A DNA stretch of 64,000 bases. It comes from Moryella indoligenes. Its GTDB lineage: Bacteria > Bacillota > Clostridia > Lachnospirales > Lachnospiraceae. Within the stretch, counting starts at the first letter, position 1. Every line of letters starts with the position of its first letter. The notes beneath the pieces were generated by a model. The model saw only the letters and a list, made by a program, of their open reading frames with translations. It was not told the DNA's origin and did not search any database. Made by a program: the position numbers and the translations under genes. The DNA is taken from the NCBI RefSeq assembly GCF_030812885.1, contig NZ_JAUSTO010000002.1, forward strand, positions 204,940 to 268,939, given 5' to 3'. Shown piece after piece: positions 43,020 to 51,732 of this stretch.

Positions 43020-43513
43020 TTACATAGCGTATAAACCTGCCCCGACTACGGGGAAAGAAAAAAACCGTTGGTTGGGGCAGGTGATTTTGTGCGCCTATTT
43101 TAAGTTATTACCTTAACGGCGGTTTTGAAAAATCAGAGCCGCCGTTTCTTTGCGTCTACACAAACCAATGACGACTTGCAGGGACACGGTAGCCGATTGG
43201 AGGTTAATTTACCGTGTCCTTCTTTTTATTTCGCAGTATCAAAAAGCATAGCCCCTCCATCGGAGCCGTCCGGCTTTGAATATGAACTATACCATGTAAG
43301 CAATCATCTTTATAAAACATTTCTGCGCCCAGCAGGTCCGTTGCGACTTGCCGGGCGCTTTTTGCTGTTTTCCGAGGACAAGCCCGCCTCGAAAAAATTT
43401 TTTGAGAAATTTTCAAAAAGGAGGCTTTTAGCGGGTAGCGAGCGGCTTTGCGTTCGCCTTGTTAGCGGAAAGGGAGAAACCCACCTCATTCCCCCAGGAA
43501 AGGGGGTGAAAAG
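43020..43513. other. Gene-free gap with two large inverted repeats
   Basis: No convincing gene. CCTGCCCC (43036-43043) pairs with GGGGCAGG (43074-43081). AACGGCGG (43115-43122) pairs with CCGCCGTT (43139-43146) and is followed by TCTTTG, a likely terminator of the metal module. The remaining part up to the sigma-like gene is a long leader with a good ribosome-binding site (GGAAAGGGGG) at the end. Confidence 0.5.
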
Positions 43514-43948
43514 ATGGATATAATCCCCCGCAATGACTATGGCGAGCGGTGCCAGTTCGATGCTTACTGCAAGCTGGTACTGTACCATGAGGCAATCGAC
43601 TACCTTCGGGAAATGCAGAGGCGCCGTGACAGGGAACTGTCATTCAGCGACCTTCCGAAAATGGAGATGGACAAGCTCTGCGTTGTAGATCATTACCCCA
43701 GTGACAGATTTACATTCTCGTCCCACGGGTATGACCTACATATCGAAAACGAGCTTGTGGCTGACGCCTTCGCCGGTTTGTCTGTTCAGGAGCAGAGTAT
43801 TTTGATCCTGCATTTTGTTCTGGACCTGCCGGATCAGGAGGTTGGCCGCCTTGTTGGAATGTCTCGCAGCGCCGTTCAGCGGCGAAGGGCAAAATCATTG
43901 ACCGAGCTGCGGATCAAGTTGGCCGCACTCATGCCGAAGGGAGGTTGA
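43514..43948 (+). CDS. Sigma-70-like regulator of the conjugative element
   Basis: A 144-residue protein. Its C-terminal half is a region-4 helix-turn-helix (GLSVQEQSILILHFVLDLPD, VGRLVGMSRSAVQRRR). The N-terminal part (FDAYCKLVLYHEAIDYLREMQRRRDRE) is as in Tn916/Tn1549-type sigma-like proteins. It starts after a strong ribosome-binding site and is followed five bases later by the small HTH gene. In Tn916 the equivalent pair regulates recombination or transfer genes; a similar role near xis-int is likely. Confidence 0.8.
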   Translation: MDIIPRNDYGERCQFDAYCKLVLYHEAIDYLREMQRRRDRELSFSDLPKMEMDKLCVVDHYPSDRFTFSSHGYDLHIENELVADAFAGLSVQEQSILILHFVLDLPDQEVGRLVGMSRSAVQRRRAKSLTELRIKLAALMPKGG

Positions 43949-43952
43949 CGGT

Positions 43953-44189
43953 ATGAAGAACCCCACTTACAAGGGCAAGGAGCTTCTTCCTCTTTCGGTG
44001 ATTGACGCCGCCCGTGACGGGGACTCTCAGGCTGTGGATCAGGTACTCCGGTATTATGAGGGCTATATCAATAAGCTCTGCACGCGGACGCTTTACGATC
44101 CTGACGGCCAGCCCCATGTTCGGGTGGACGAGTACATGAAGCGCCGATTGGAGATCAAGCTCATTCATTCCATTGTCAGCATGAGCTGA
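43953..44189 (+). CDS. Small helix-turn-helix protein (Tn916 Orf8-like)
   Basis: A 78-residue protein with the pattern LLPLSVIDAARDGDSQAVDQVLRYYEG, typical of the HTH_16-type partner that follows the sigma-like gene in Tn916-like elements. GGAGG overlaps the preceding stop region. The C-terminal helix (MKRRLEIKLIHSIVS) is basic. Probable small regulator acting with the sigma-like protein. Confidence 0.75.
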   Translation: MKNPTYKGKELLPLSVIDAARDGDSQAVDQVLRYYEGYINKLCTRTLYDPDGQPHVRVDEYMKRRLEIKLIHSIVSMS

Positions 44190-44716
44190 CAAGCCCGGTC
44201 TGAAAGCGGAAACAGCTTACCCTTTCCCTGTTTCTCTCTTTCGTGGCCGGAGGCAGCACCTTGACAAAGAAAGCCCGTTGGGAGGCCAACGCCGCAGTAT
44301 AAGGCAAACGGATACATTCCTGTTTGTGCCGAGCCATACGGTCGGTGCGCCATGACCTCGTTGCAAGTCCGCAGGACGGGACCACTGTAACGGGCGAGCG
44401 AACAGCACCAGATCGTAAAACAAGCGTGGCGGCTTGCGGGCGATGACACACGGGCAGGGTTAAAGATACTCGCGCATTGAACGCCCACAAAGCATTGTGC
44501 GCCGCACCCATCAGCATGGGCCGGGGTTAGACTCCCGTGGAGCTGTGCCAGCAGCCGTCCGTAAGCCTACTTTTCTTTTTTGAAAGTTTATGGATAGATC
44601 GTAAACTTTTTAATTAGCAGCAGACAAACACGGAGCAGCACGGTAAAATGATGGTGGAAGTTATATTACCCACACATATTCGTGCTGTTCCTTTTCATGA
44701 CTGAAAGGGGGTTCTC
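44190..44716 (+). ncRNA. Candidate structured RNA upstream of xis-int
   Basis: A 527-base stretch without a supported gene between the HTH gene and excisionase. Several local stems are visible in order: CGTTGG/CCAACG with a GAGG tetraloop (44276-44291, perfect), a bulged stem GGCAAAC with GTTTGTGCC (44303-44330), GTCC/GGAC (44367-44377), and CGGG/CCCG (44522-44537). The GC-rich, stem-dense stretch from 44217 to 44570 ends shortly before an AT-rich run. Length and position suggest a large element-borne non-coding RNA or regulatory leader. I cannot match it to a named RNA class. Confidence 0.4.
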
Positions 44717-44923
44717 ATGTCTCAAACATGGAACGGCACGAAGAAAGAAACCCCTGAAAGAAGGACGTATACGGTTGACGATATTGCTCAAATCCTGGGC
44801 ATCGGAAGAACTTCCGCATATATCCTCGTAAAAGAAGGGCACTTCAAAATCGTGCGAATTGGTAACGCCATACGCATTTCCAAGCGGTCATTTGACGAGT
44901 GGCTTGACTCCCTCGACCTGTGA
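44717..44923 (+). CDS. Excisionase / DNA-binding helix-turn-helix protein
   Basis: A 68-residue protein with a MerR-like winged helix (YTVDDIAQILGIGRTSAYILVKEGHFKIVRIGNAIRISK, here described as one fold). It is directly upstream of the integrase with 20 bases between them, as excisionases of tyrosine-integrase elements usually are. AAAGGGGG precedes the ATG. It should bend DNA at the attachment site to favour excision. Confidence 0.8.
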   Translation: MSQTWNGTKKETPERRTYTVDDIAQILGIGRTSAYILVKEGHFKIVRIGNAIRISKRSFDEWLDSLDL

Positions 44924-44943
44924 TCCAAGAAAGGAAGAACGAT

Positions 44944-46338
44944 ATGGCATCTATAATCAAGCGAAAGAAAAACTATTCCGTTGTTTACAACTATGTGGAT
45001 GAAAACGGAGAAACCAAACAGAAGTGGGAAACCTGGCACACCCACAAAGAGGCCTTGAAGCGCAAGGCGGAAATTGAAAATCAGCAGCACACGGGAACTT
45101 TTCTCCCACCAAGCAATCAGACGATCACCGAGTTCCTTTATGACTTCGTATCTCTTTACGGAGAAAAGAAATGGGGTGTGTCCATGTATGACAGCCAAAC
45201 GGCGCTGATTGCGAACTATATCAATCCGATCATCGGTGATATGGAGGTACAGGCGGTTACTCCCCGTGCGGTTGACGGTTATATCCAGACCTTGCAGAAA
45301 ACCAAGTCGGTGTCTACCAAAACCCGAAAGGCTGTTACCACCTATGTCAGCGACAAGACCATTGAAAAGATCATCAAGCTCCTGCGGTGTGCGTTTAAGC
45401 AGGCGGTACGATGGGAAATCATTGCAAGAAATCCCTTTGACAATGTGATCCTCCCGAAAACGGAGTATGCGAAACGGGATATCTGGACAGCGGATATGAT
45501 CCGTCTTGCCCTGGACAAATGCACGGACAGCAAGCTCTATGTAGCAATGAACCTTTCCTTTGCCTGCTCTCTGCGTATGGGTGAAATCCTGGGGCTGACC
45601 TGGGAGAACGTCCATATTTCCGATGAAGATATTGCGGTGGATAACGCCTATGTCTACATCGACAAGGAGCTGACGAGGGCTTCCAAACGGGCGATTGAAA
45701 CGCTGGGTGAGAAGGATATCTATTACATCTTCACCCCGCTCATGCCGAACACCAGCACAAGAATTATTCTGAAAAAGCCGAAAACCGATTCCAGTATCCG
45801 TAAGGTGTGGCTGCCAAAAACACTGGCTTACATTCTGCGGGAATGGAAGAAGTCCCAGGACGAGCTGAAAGGCTTCCTGGGCGACGAGTATCAGGACTTC
45901 GATCTGGTCGTGGCACTTCCCAATGGACGGCCCTGTGAGGATCGGATCATCCTCAAAGAGTTTGCAAAGCTCCGTGAGGACGCAGGGCTGCCGAAGGTGG
46001 TCTTTCATTCTCTCCGTCATTCCAGTACCACCTACAAATTAAAACTGAACCACGGCGATCTGAAAGCCACCCAGGGTGATACGGGCCATGCCGAGATCGA
46101 CATGATAACCAGTATCTATGCTCACATTCTGGACGAGGATAGAAAGGTCAATGCACAGAAATTCGAGACCGCCTTCTATGCCAAGCCTGATCTTCGCAAT
46201 GTCCGTCCGCCGGAGGAACCGGCAAAATCGGAGCCTGCGACCCTGGACCTTGAAAGCCTTGTGGAGCAGCTTCAAAAGTCGCCGGAGCTGGCAAGTGCGC
46301 TCGCAGCCCTGATAGCAGCGCAAGCCCCGGCAAAGTGA
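44944..46338 (+). CDS. Tyrosine site-specific integrase
   Basis: A 464-residue integrase starting at the ATG after AAAGGAAGAACG. Order: N-terminal arm-binding domain (about 1-60), SAM-like core-binding domain (about 70-175), catalytic domain (about 190-420). Catalytic residues: Arg in CSLRMGEILGLTW, the HSLRHSSTT motif (His, Arg), and the last HILDEDRK region with the nucleophilic Tyr just before in SIYAHIL. It lies at the element's right end, about 190 bases before tRNA-Arg(CCT), with TTAGCAAA repeats in between. It should integrate and excise the element. Confidence 0.9.
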   Translation: MASIIKRKKNYSVVYNYVDENGETKQKWETWHTHKEALKRKAEIENQQHTGTFLPPSNQTITEFLYDFVSLYGEKKWGVSMYDSQTALIANYINPIIGDMEVQAVTPRAVDGYIQTLQKTKSVSTKTRKAVTTYVSDKTIEKIIKLLRCAFKQAVRWEIIARNPFDNVILPKTEYAKRDIWTADMIRLALDKCTDSKLYVAMNLSFACSLRMGEILGLTWENVHISDEDIAVDNAYVYIDKELTRASKRAIETLGEKDIYYIFTPLMPNTSTRIILKKPKTDSSIRKVWLPKTLAYILREWKKSQDELKGFLGDEYQDFDLVVALPNGRPCEDRIILKEFAKLREDAGLPKVVFHSLRHSSTTYKLKLNHGDLKATQGDTGHAEIDMITSIYAHILDEDRKVNAQKFETAFYAKPDLRNVRPPEEPAKSEPATLDLESLVEQLQKSPELASALAALIAAQAPAK

Positions 46339-46352
46339 TCCGAAAAATCGAA

Positions 46353-46413
46353 TTAGCAAAACGCAGAATTTTCTTAGCAAATTTCTGAAAAGCGTTCGAG
46401 TCCAATTAGCAAA
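46353..46413. repeat. Three TTAGCAAA repeats, candidate integrase arm sites
   Basis: TTAGCAAA is found at 46353-46360, 46374-46381 and 46406-46413, all in the same orientation; the first and third extend to AATTAGCAAA. They fill the gap after the integrase stop codon, where arm-type sites of tyrosine integrases normally lie. A tRNA-T-arm-like GTTCGAGTCC (46394-46403) sits between copies two and three. Confidence 0.55.
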
Positions 46414-46479
46414 TATACATCATGCGGCGCATAAAAATCTTCCGGTAACGAAAGTGAAATTACCAGGAGAAGGAGGAAC

Positions 46480-46517
46480 AAAAAAACGCTGCAAACCCCA
46501 AAAAAAGGCTTGCAGCG
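46480..46517 (-). terminator. Terminator of tRNA-Arg
   Basis: CGCTGCAA (46487-46494) pairs with TTGCAGCG (46510-46517); on the minus strand it is followed by TTTTTTTG. It lies just after the tRNA 3' end and converges with the integrase gene. Confidence 0.8.
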
Positions 46518-46525
46518 GTGCTTTC

Positions 46526-46602
46526 TGGCGTCCCAGAGAGGATTTGAACCTCCGACCCCACGCTTAGGAGGCGTGTGCTCTATCCAACTGAGCTACTGAG
46601 AC
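46526..46602 (-). tRNA. tRNA-Arg (anticodon CCT)
   Basis: A full cloverleaf on the minus strand: acceptor stem GTCTCAG/CTGGGAC, D arm GCTC...GAGC, anticodon stem CACGC/GCGTG with loop CTCCTAA (anticodon CCT, reads AGG), T arm with GTTCAAATC, and an encoded CCA end (46526-46528). Its 3' end faces the integrase gene, as expected for an element that uses a tRNA gene as landing site. Confidence 0.9.
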
Positions 46603-46619
46603 ATTTTTAAGATTTATGC

Positions 46620-46695
46620 AATTTTCACTGCTCGAAGGAATCGAACAATCTGCCGCTTAGGAGGCGGACGCTCTATCCAGCTGAGCTACGGAGAC
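46620..46695 (-). pseudogene. Degenerate second tRNA-Arg(CCT) copy
   Basis: The 5' half is normal: GTCTCCG, D arm GCTC/GAGC, anticodon stem CCGC/GCGG with loop CTCCTAA. The 3' half is not: the T stem is broken (GATTG against CCTTC) and the acceptor strand reads CGAGCAG where CGGAGAC is needed; no CCA follows. It is probably non-functional. It may be an old attachment scar in which the 3' part of a tRNA gene was replaced. Confidence 0.65.
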
Positions 46696-46727
46696 ATTTT
46701 TACAACGAAACTATTATATCCGATTTC

Positions 46728-48179
46728 TCACTTGCAGGCAAGAAGCTTTACAATATAGTCATACATACGCTTTGTGGATGAAATGCTGAGACGCTCCCCC
46801 GGCGTGTGGATATCATAGAGATTCGGCCCCATGGAGACAGCATCCAGGTCGCGGATCTTACCCGCAAGAATACCGCACTCCACGCCTGCGTGAATTGCTT
46901 CGACCTTCAGTTCTGTGCCGAACATTTCCCTGTAAACACGACTCATATCCTCGCGCAGAGCAGATTCCCGCACATACTCCCAGGCCGGATACACAGCGCT
47001 GACGACCGTCTCCGCGCCAAAGACATCTGCGATCGCCGTCATCTTTTCCAGCAACGCGTCAAAGGCCGTGGATACAGAGCTTCGCACCGCATAGCTCAGC
47101 AGCAGCTCCTTCTCACTCAGCTGGTTTACACCGACATTCAGAGAAGTCTCCACCAGACCGGGAATATCGTCGCTCATCCGCTGTACACCGTTCGGAACTG
47201 CAAGAATCAATGCCGCCGCCTTTCTCGTGCAGCTCTCGCTCAGGGGCGCAAATGCGGCGCGCTCATTGCTCTCCCCGGCGCAGAGTGAAAGTTCTGGATC
47301 GGATACCGCATACTCCCTCTTCAGCTTCTCCTCAAGAGCCTGAACCTCGGCCTTCAGCGCCGCAAGTGCGGTGCGCTCAGTCAGCACAAGCTGCGCCGTA
47401 CACTCTCTCGTGATTGCATTGTCCTTGCTGCCTCCGCTCATTGTCACAAGACGAAGCGGGTAATGCTTCATAAGGCTCACCAAGACGCGTGCCATCAGCT
47501 GCGAGGCGTTTGCTCTGCCCTTGTTGATCTCAACACCGGAATGTCCGCCGGTGAGTCCCGCCACAGTCAGCGTGAAGAAAGCGCCCTCTGCCGCCTCGCG
47601 CTCCGCAGCCAGGTGGAGCTTCACATTTCCGCCTCCTGCACAGCTCGCAAGCACAATTCCCTCCTCCTCGGAATCGATATTCAGCAGCTTATGGCCCTTC
47701 AGCATGGAGACATCGATTCCATGCGCACCGTCCATCCCGACCTCCTCTGCAACTGTGCAGATGAACTCAAGACGCGGATGAGCCAGTGTGTTGGAATCCA
47801 GAATTGCAAGCGCATAGGCCACGGCGATCCCATCGTCCCCGCCGAGCGTTGTTCCTTTCGCCTTTACAAAATCACCCTCAACAAGGAGCTCCAGTCCCTC
47901 CTTCTCCATATCCTTCGTGCATCCGGGTGCGGTCTCACAGACCATATCCATATGCCCCTGAATGATGATGGGCGCGACATCCTCATAGCCGGGTGTCGCC
48001 TCCTTGATGATGATTACGTTATACAGCTGATCCTGATAATACTCCAGCCCCCGCTCTTTCGCGAAGCTCACCAGATAATCGCTGATTGCCTTTTCGTGAT
48101 AGGAGGGTCTCGGAATCCGGGATATCTCCTCAAAAAAACGAAATACCTCTCCGGGCTCCAGCGCACTCAAAACTCCCAT
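46728..48179 (-). CDS. pepD: Cytosol non-specific dipeptidase (aminoacyl-histidine dipeptidase, M20)
   Basis: A 483-residue M20-family zinc dipeptidase, starting at MGVLSALEPGEVFRFFEEIS (ATG 48179, GAAAGGGGAAAT upstream; longer in-frame starts run into the previous gene). Metal and catalytic motifs: GHMDMVCE, TLGGDDGIAVAYALA, and CTVAEEVGMDGA with the general-base Glu. It splits dipeptides in the cytoplasm. It is one base downstream of the PqqD-like gene and is preceded by an OPT peptide transporter, so it probably digests imported peptides. Confidence 0.92.
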   Translation of the reverse strand: MGVLSALEPGEVFRFFEEISRIPRPSYHEKAISDYLVSFAKERGLEYYQDQLYNVIIIKEATPGYEDVAPIIIQGHMDMVCETAPGCTKDMEKEGLELLVEGDFVKAKGTTLGGDDGIAVAYALAILDSNTLAHPRLEFICTVAEEVGMDGAHGIDVSMLKGHKLLNIDSEEEGIVLASCAGGGNVKLHLAAEREAAEGAFFTLTVAGLTGGHSGVEINKGRANASQLMARVLVSLMKHYPLRLVTMSGGSKDNAITRECTAQLVLTERTALAALKAEVQALEEKLKREYAVSDPELSLCAGESNERAAFAPLSESCTRKAAALILAVPNGVQRMSDDIPGLVETSLNVGVNQLSEKELLLSYAVRSSVSTAFDALLEKMTAIADVFGAETVVSAVYPAWEYVRESALREDMSRVYREMFGTELKVEAIHAGVECGILAGKIRDLDAVSMGPNLYDIHTPGERLSISSTKRMYDYIVKLLACK

Positions 48180-48180
48180 A

Positions 48181-48537
48181 TTATTTCCCCTTTCTGATCT
48201 TGTTCTCATAGACGATAAAGCGTTGATTATGAAGCGTCTTCGCGAATCCGGAAAGTCTCTCATACAGCGGCTCCGCCCTATCTCCAAAGCGCTCCTTCAC
48301 CGCAGCGCCGATCTCATAGATAGAGCGCTTCCCGTCAATCTGCTTCCACACAAAGCTTCCAAATTCATCCAGCTCAATCAGACTGAATGCCGGACGCTTA
48401 AAGAGCTTCTGTGCGATGCGGTTCACCGCCCCGCGGTTTTCCATGCGCACCTCTACCCGCCCGTTTACCTCTTTCCATGGGAAATTCACATTGTGGCGGG
48501 GCACATAATCCAGATAATTTTCCTTGCTTTTTGCCAT
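48181..48537 (-). CDS. PqqD-like protein
   Basis: A 118-residue protein with the PqqD fold pattern: LFKRPAFSLIELDEFGSFVWKQIDGKRSIYEIGAAVKERFG, given as one domain over about residues 45-90. PqqD proteins chaperone peptides for modifying enzymes, but no PQQ or radical-SAM gene is nearby. It sits between the OPT transporter and the dipeptidase, so it may bind peptide or regulate the dipeptidase. Function here is unknown. Confidence 0.75.
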   Translation of the reverse strand: MAKSKENYLDYVPRHNVNFPWKEVNGRVEVRMENRGAVNRIAQKLFKRPAFSLIELDEFGSFVWKQIDGKRSIYEIGAAVKERFGDRAEPLYERLSGFAKTLHNQRFIVYENKIRKGK

Positions 48538-48620
48538 TTTCTCTCCAACTGCACAGGGCTGCCACAGCAGGAATTAAAGATCCATTCTCCGCGCGACAGC
48601 CCCGTTCAATTTATTTCAAT

Positions 48621-50504
48621 TTATGCGTCTGCCTTCGGCTTGCGGTTAATGTACATAACCAGCGTCGCAGTCAGGATCGCAAAAGCTACGATGCCTCCGA
48701 TATTTCCAAGGTTTACAACAGAGGACATATCAATATCCCAGCCAAAGACTGCGAAGACTGCAAGCAGAATGCCCACAAGTCCTTCACCGGCAATGAGACC
48801 GGAGGAGTAGAGAACACCGTTCTCGACCTTGTCCTTCTTCTCCTTCTCATCCATCTTCTGCATGTCAAAGTAGAGACGGACCATGCCGCCGACCATCATC
48901 GGAATACTCAGATGAATCGGAAGATAGAGACCTACTGCAAAGGGCAGCACTGGAATGCCGAGAATCTCAACTACAATTGCGGTGAATACACCGGCAAATA
49001 CCAGAGACCACGGAAGATTTCCGTTCATAACACCCTCAACGACGAGCTTCATCAGCGTAGCCTGAGGCGCCGGGAGCTGATCGGTTCCGTAGCCCCATGC
49101 CGCGTTCAGAAGGTAGAGCACACCGCCGACTGCAAGCGCAGAAGCAATCACACCGATGATCTCACCGATCTGCTGACGATACGGAGATGCACCAACCAGA
49201 TAACCGGTCTTCAGATCCTGAGAGGTATCACCCGCAATTGCAGCTGCAACACAGATCACAGAGCCAATGGTAATCGCAGCGATCATGCCAGGCATACCGA
49301 TGTTTCCGCTTGCCTTCAGCACAGCCGTGGTCACCAGCAGGGTTGCAATGGTCATACCGGAAACCGGGTTGTTTGAGCTTCCGATGATACCAACCATGCG
49401 GGAGGAGACCGTCGCAAAGAAGAAACCAAAGACAATGATCAAAATGGCACCGATAAAATTCACCGGGATCGCCGGGATCAGCCACATCGCGATGCCGATG
49501 ATGCCGACAATCAGCACTGTAAGCTGCATCGGAAGATCCTTGTTCTGTCTGTTCTGCTCACCGACCTGAACGCCAATCCCCTTCACTGCATCTCTGAAGG
49601 TGCGGATGATCAGCGGAAGAGACTTGACCAGGCTCATGATTCCGCCTGCTGCCACAGCACCGGCGCCGATGTATTTGATGTAGGAGCTCCAGATCGAGAA
49701 GGATCCCATCTCAGAGATCGGAACAGAGCCCGGATAGATCACCTGATCTCCGCCAAACATTGCGATGAGCGGCATCAATACGAACCAGCCTACGGTTCCA
49801 CCTGCAAGCAGATAGGAAGATACCTTCGGTCCGCAGATATATCCGACGCCAAGCAGTGCCGGGAGCACATCCGCACCGAAGCCGGAGCCCTTGTAAGCAC
49901 CAATCTCGTAGTGGACCTCACTCGGGAATACCCGCAGGCCATCTGCAATCAGCTTGTAAAGCGCCGCAATGCCGAGGCCGGAGAAGACAGTTGCCGCCTT
50001 CGCGCCGCCGGACTCACCCGCCTCAAGCACCTCTGCGCAGGCCTTGCCCTCCGGATACGGAAGCTTTCCGTGCTCCTGCACGATCAGAGCGCCGCGCAGC
50101 GGAATCATAAACATAACCCCCAGCAGACCGCCGAACAGTGCGATCAGCGCAATCAGCACCAGTGACGGGGTCTCGATGCTGCCCTCTCCTGCCCAGAGGA
50201 ACAGCGCCGGCAGGGTGAAGATTGCACCCGCTGCCACAGACTCACCTGCGGAGCCGATGGTCTGCACCATATTGTTCTCAAGGATAGAATCCTTACGCAG
50301 TATCTTTCTGATGATACCCATGGAAATAACTGCCGCCGGAATCGACGCGGATACCGTCATTCCGACTCTCAGCCCGAGATACGCATTCGCGCCTCCGAAC
50401 AGAACTGCCAGCACAACGCCGAGTATGATAGAAGTCACTGTCATCTCGGGCAGCGTCGAATCTACCGGCACAAATGGTTTAAAACTCTTTGTTTCTTCGC
50501 TCAT
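48621..50504 (-). CDS. OPT-family oligopeptide transporter
   Basis: A 627-residue polytopic membrane protein with 15 or so hydrophobic segments. The N-terminus has the OPT signature FGGANAYLGLRVGMTVSASIPAA; later come GSAGESVAAGAIFTLPALFLW and a conserved SNNPVSGMTIATLL motif. It imports short peptides by ion symport. It begins a putative operon with the PqqD-like and dipeptidase genes. GGGGAGGAAGAA precedes the ATG. The 5' leader contains a hairpin with T run (50550-50579). Confidence 0.9.
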   Translation of the reverse strand: MSEETKSFKPFVPVDSTLPEMTVTSIILGVVLAVLFGGANAYLGLRVGMTVSASIPAAVISMGIIRKILRKDSILENNMVQTIGSAGESVAAGAIFTLPALFLWAGEGSIETPSLVLIALIALFGGLLGVMFMIPLRGALIVQEHGKLPYPEGKACAEVLEAGESGGAKAATVFSGLGIAALYKLIADGLRVFPSEVHYEIGAYKGSGFGADVLPALLGVGYICGPKVSSYLLAGGTVGWFVLMPLIAMFGGDQVIYPGSVPISEMGSFSIWSSYIKYIGAGAVAAGGIMSLVKSLPLIIRTFRDAVKGIGVQVGEQNRQNKDLPMQLTVLIVGIIGIAMWLIPAIPVNFIGAILIIVFGFFFATVSSRMVGIIGSSNNPVSGMTIATLLVTTAVLKASGNIGMPGMIAAITIGSVICVAAAIAGDTSQDLKTGYLVGASPYRQQIGEIIGVIASALAVGGVLYLLNAAWGYGTDQLPAPQATLMKLVVEGVMNGNLPWSLVFAGVFTAIVVEILGIPVLPFAVGLYLPIHLSIPMMVGGMVRLYFDMQKMDEKEKKDKVENGVLYSSGLIAGEGLVGILLAVFAVFGWDIDMSSVVNLGNIGGIVAFAILTATLVMYINRKPKADA

Positions 50505-50549
50505 TTCTTCCTCCCCATTTTAAGTTGACTCCCGATACTTGCCCGCTTT

Positions 50550-50579
50550 AACCAAAAAACAAAGTCCGCAAGCGGACTT
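50550..50579 (-). terminator. Hairpin in the leader of the OPT transporter gene
   Basis: AAGTCCGC (50562-50569) and GCGGACTT (50572-50579) form an 8-bp stem with two-base loop, then TGTTTTTTGG on the minus strand. It lies 58 bases upstream of the OPT start codon. A separate terminator already follows the DUF3881 gene, so this second one may attenuate the transporter operon. Confidence 0.6.
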
Positions 50580-50733
50580 ATTTGCAGAAATTCTTCGGAA
50601 TCTCCCAACAAGTAAAAAGGCGCCTGAAGACGTCATCATCAGAAAGGCCAACTTTTTATGCTACTCATTGTAAGCTTTATGTGCTCTGTAGTCAATAGGG
50701 AAAACAATTGTCCGTCCTTCTCGGACACGCCCC

Positions 50734-50773
50734 GCAAAATGAAACCTGCGCACAGACAGTTCCGGCGCAGGTT
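50734..50773 (-). terminator. Terminator after the DUF3881 gene
   Basis: AACCTGCGC (50743-50751) pairs with GCGCAGGTT (50765-50773); on the minus strand TTCATTTTG follows. It is 17 bases downstream of the stop codon at 50790. Confidence 0.65.
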
Positions 50774-50789
50774 CTCAATTGGCACTGCT

Positions 50790-51689
50790 CTAGGCGAGAG
50801 CTGTATTTCCACTCTCCCAGACAGCGATTCCCTGAAGCCATATGGTGCCCTTGAAGCGCCTCCCGACTTTGGGTTCGCCCTGAAGATCGATCGCATTGAT
50901 ACAGACATGAAGCAGAAGGTCATTGGTCTGAATGAGAAAATCCCAGATCTCCTCCCCCGTCATCATATTTTTGCGGCTGTCGATCTTCATAATTTCACCG
51001 ATTACCACATAAATATCGCACTCTATTCCCTCCGGCATGAAACAGGAATCAACTATAGAATAGATATCCTCCTTCATCATCCGCCGTGAGATCATGGAAT
51101 AAGTATTCATATCCTCGGCGGTGAGACTTTCCATCGCACCCTCGTCGCCGTTTCGTGCAGCCTCTATCATCTGCTCGCGCACACTGTCCGTAGTTCTGGC
51201 CATAGCCCGCTGCCGCGCATTCTTTTGAAGCGGCAGCAGTATCTTCCCGTTCACAGAGAGCGCTGTGAGCCGAACACCTTTTGTATTTGTGGAGAGCAGA
51301 CGCTGCTTTCGCTGTAAGTACTCTCCGCGATTGACCAGCCGGAAGATCAGTGAAATCCCGACCCGGATGTCATCAAGCAGTCCGGAATACATCTCGTTAT
51401 CTGTGTGACGCTGGATAGAGCAGAAGACCTCCGAGCTGATCTCCTTCGACTCAAAATAGGGCATGTAGCTCTCACGGGTCATCGCCCCGCTCTGCAGAAT
51501 ATATCCCCCCATAATGACACCGAGTCCGGGGCCGAGCTCGGACCTCAGCTCCCAGAGTGTATCCCCGTTGCTCTTCCTGATGGTTCTGATATTTCCTGCG
51601 CTGCGCTCCTGAAGCTGGTTCAGCAGCGCCCGCAGCTCCTCCTCGCTGTGACACTGCGAGAAGCCTATAGTTCTAAGATACTTATGCAT
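50790..51689 (-). CDS. DUF3881 family protein
   Basis: A 299-residue soluble protein starting MHKYLRTIGFSQCHSEEEL (ATG 51689; upstream in-frame codons have no homology and no ribosome-binding site). It has no signal peptide. A conserved-looking centre (ALSVNGKILLPLQKN) and a beta-rich end (ECDIYVVIGEIMKIDSR, GRRFKGTIWLQGIAVW) fit DUF3881, a family I know mainly from Lachnospiraceae. Its function is not established. It lies directly downstream of the NlpC/P60 lipoprotein gene. Confidence 0.75.
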   Translation of the reverse strand: MHKYLRTIGFSQCHSEEELRALLNQLQERSAGNIRTIRKSNGDTLWELRSELGPGLGVIMGGYILQSGAMTRESYMPYFESKEISSEVFCSIQRHTDNEMYSGLLDDIRVGISLIFRLVNRGEYLQRKQRLLSTNTKGVRLTALSVNGKILLPLQKNARQRAMARTTDSVREQMIEAARNGDEGAMESLTAEDMNTYSMISRRMMKEDIYSIVDSCFMPEGIECDIYVVIGEIMKIDSRKNMMTGEEIWDFLIQTNDLLLHVCINAIDLQGEPKVGRRFKGTIWLQGIAVWESGNTALA

Positions 51690-51732
51690 ATACCGCCTTC
51701 CCCCCGCGCTGCCACAGGCAATGGGCGGGAAC

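Noticed and set aside
1..46500. Antibiotic-resistance cargo
   Set aside because: Tn1549-type elements often carry it, but no resistance gene is recognisable here; the cargo is metal uptake and a CHAT protease. The ABC pairs could export drugs in principle, but their neighbours argue otherwise.
46620..46695. A second functional tRNA-Arg
   Set aside because: The T stem and acceptor stem do not pair and no CCA end is present, so it is listed as degenerate.
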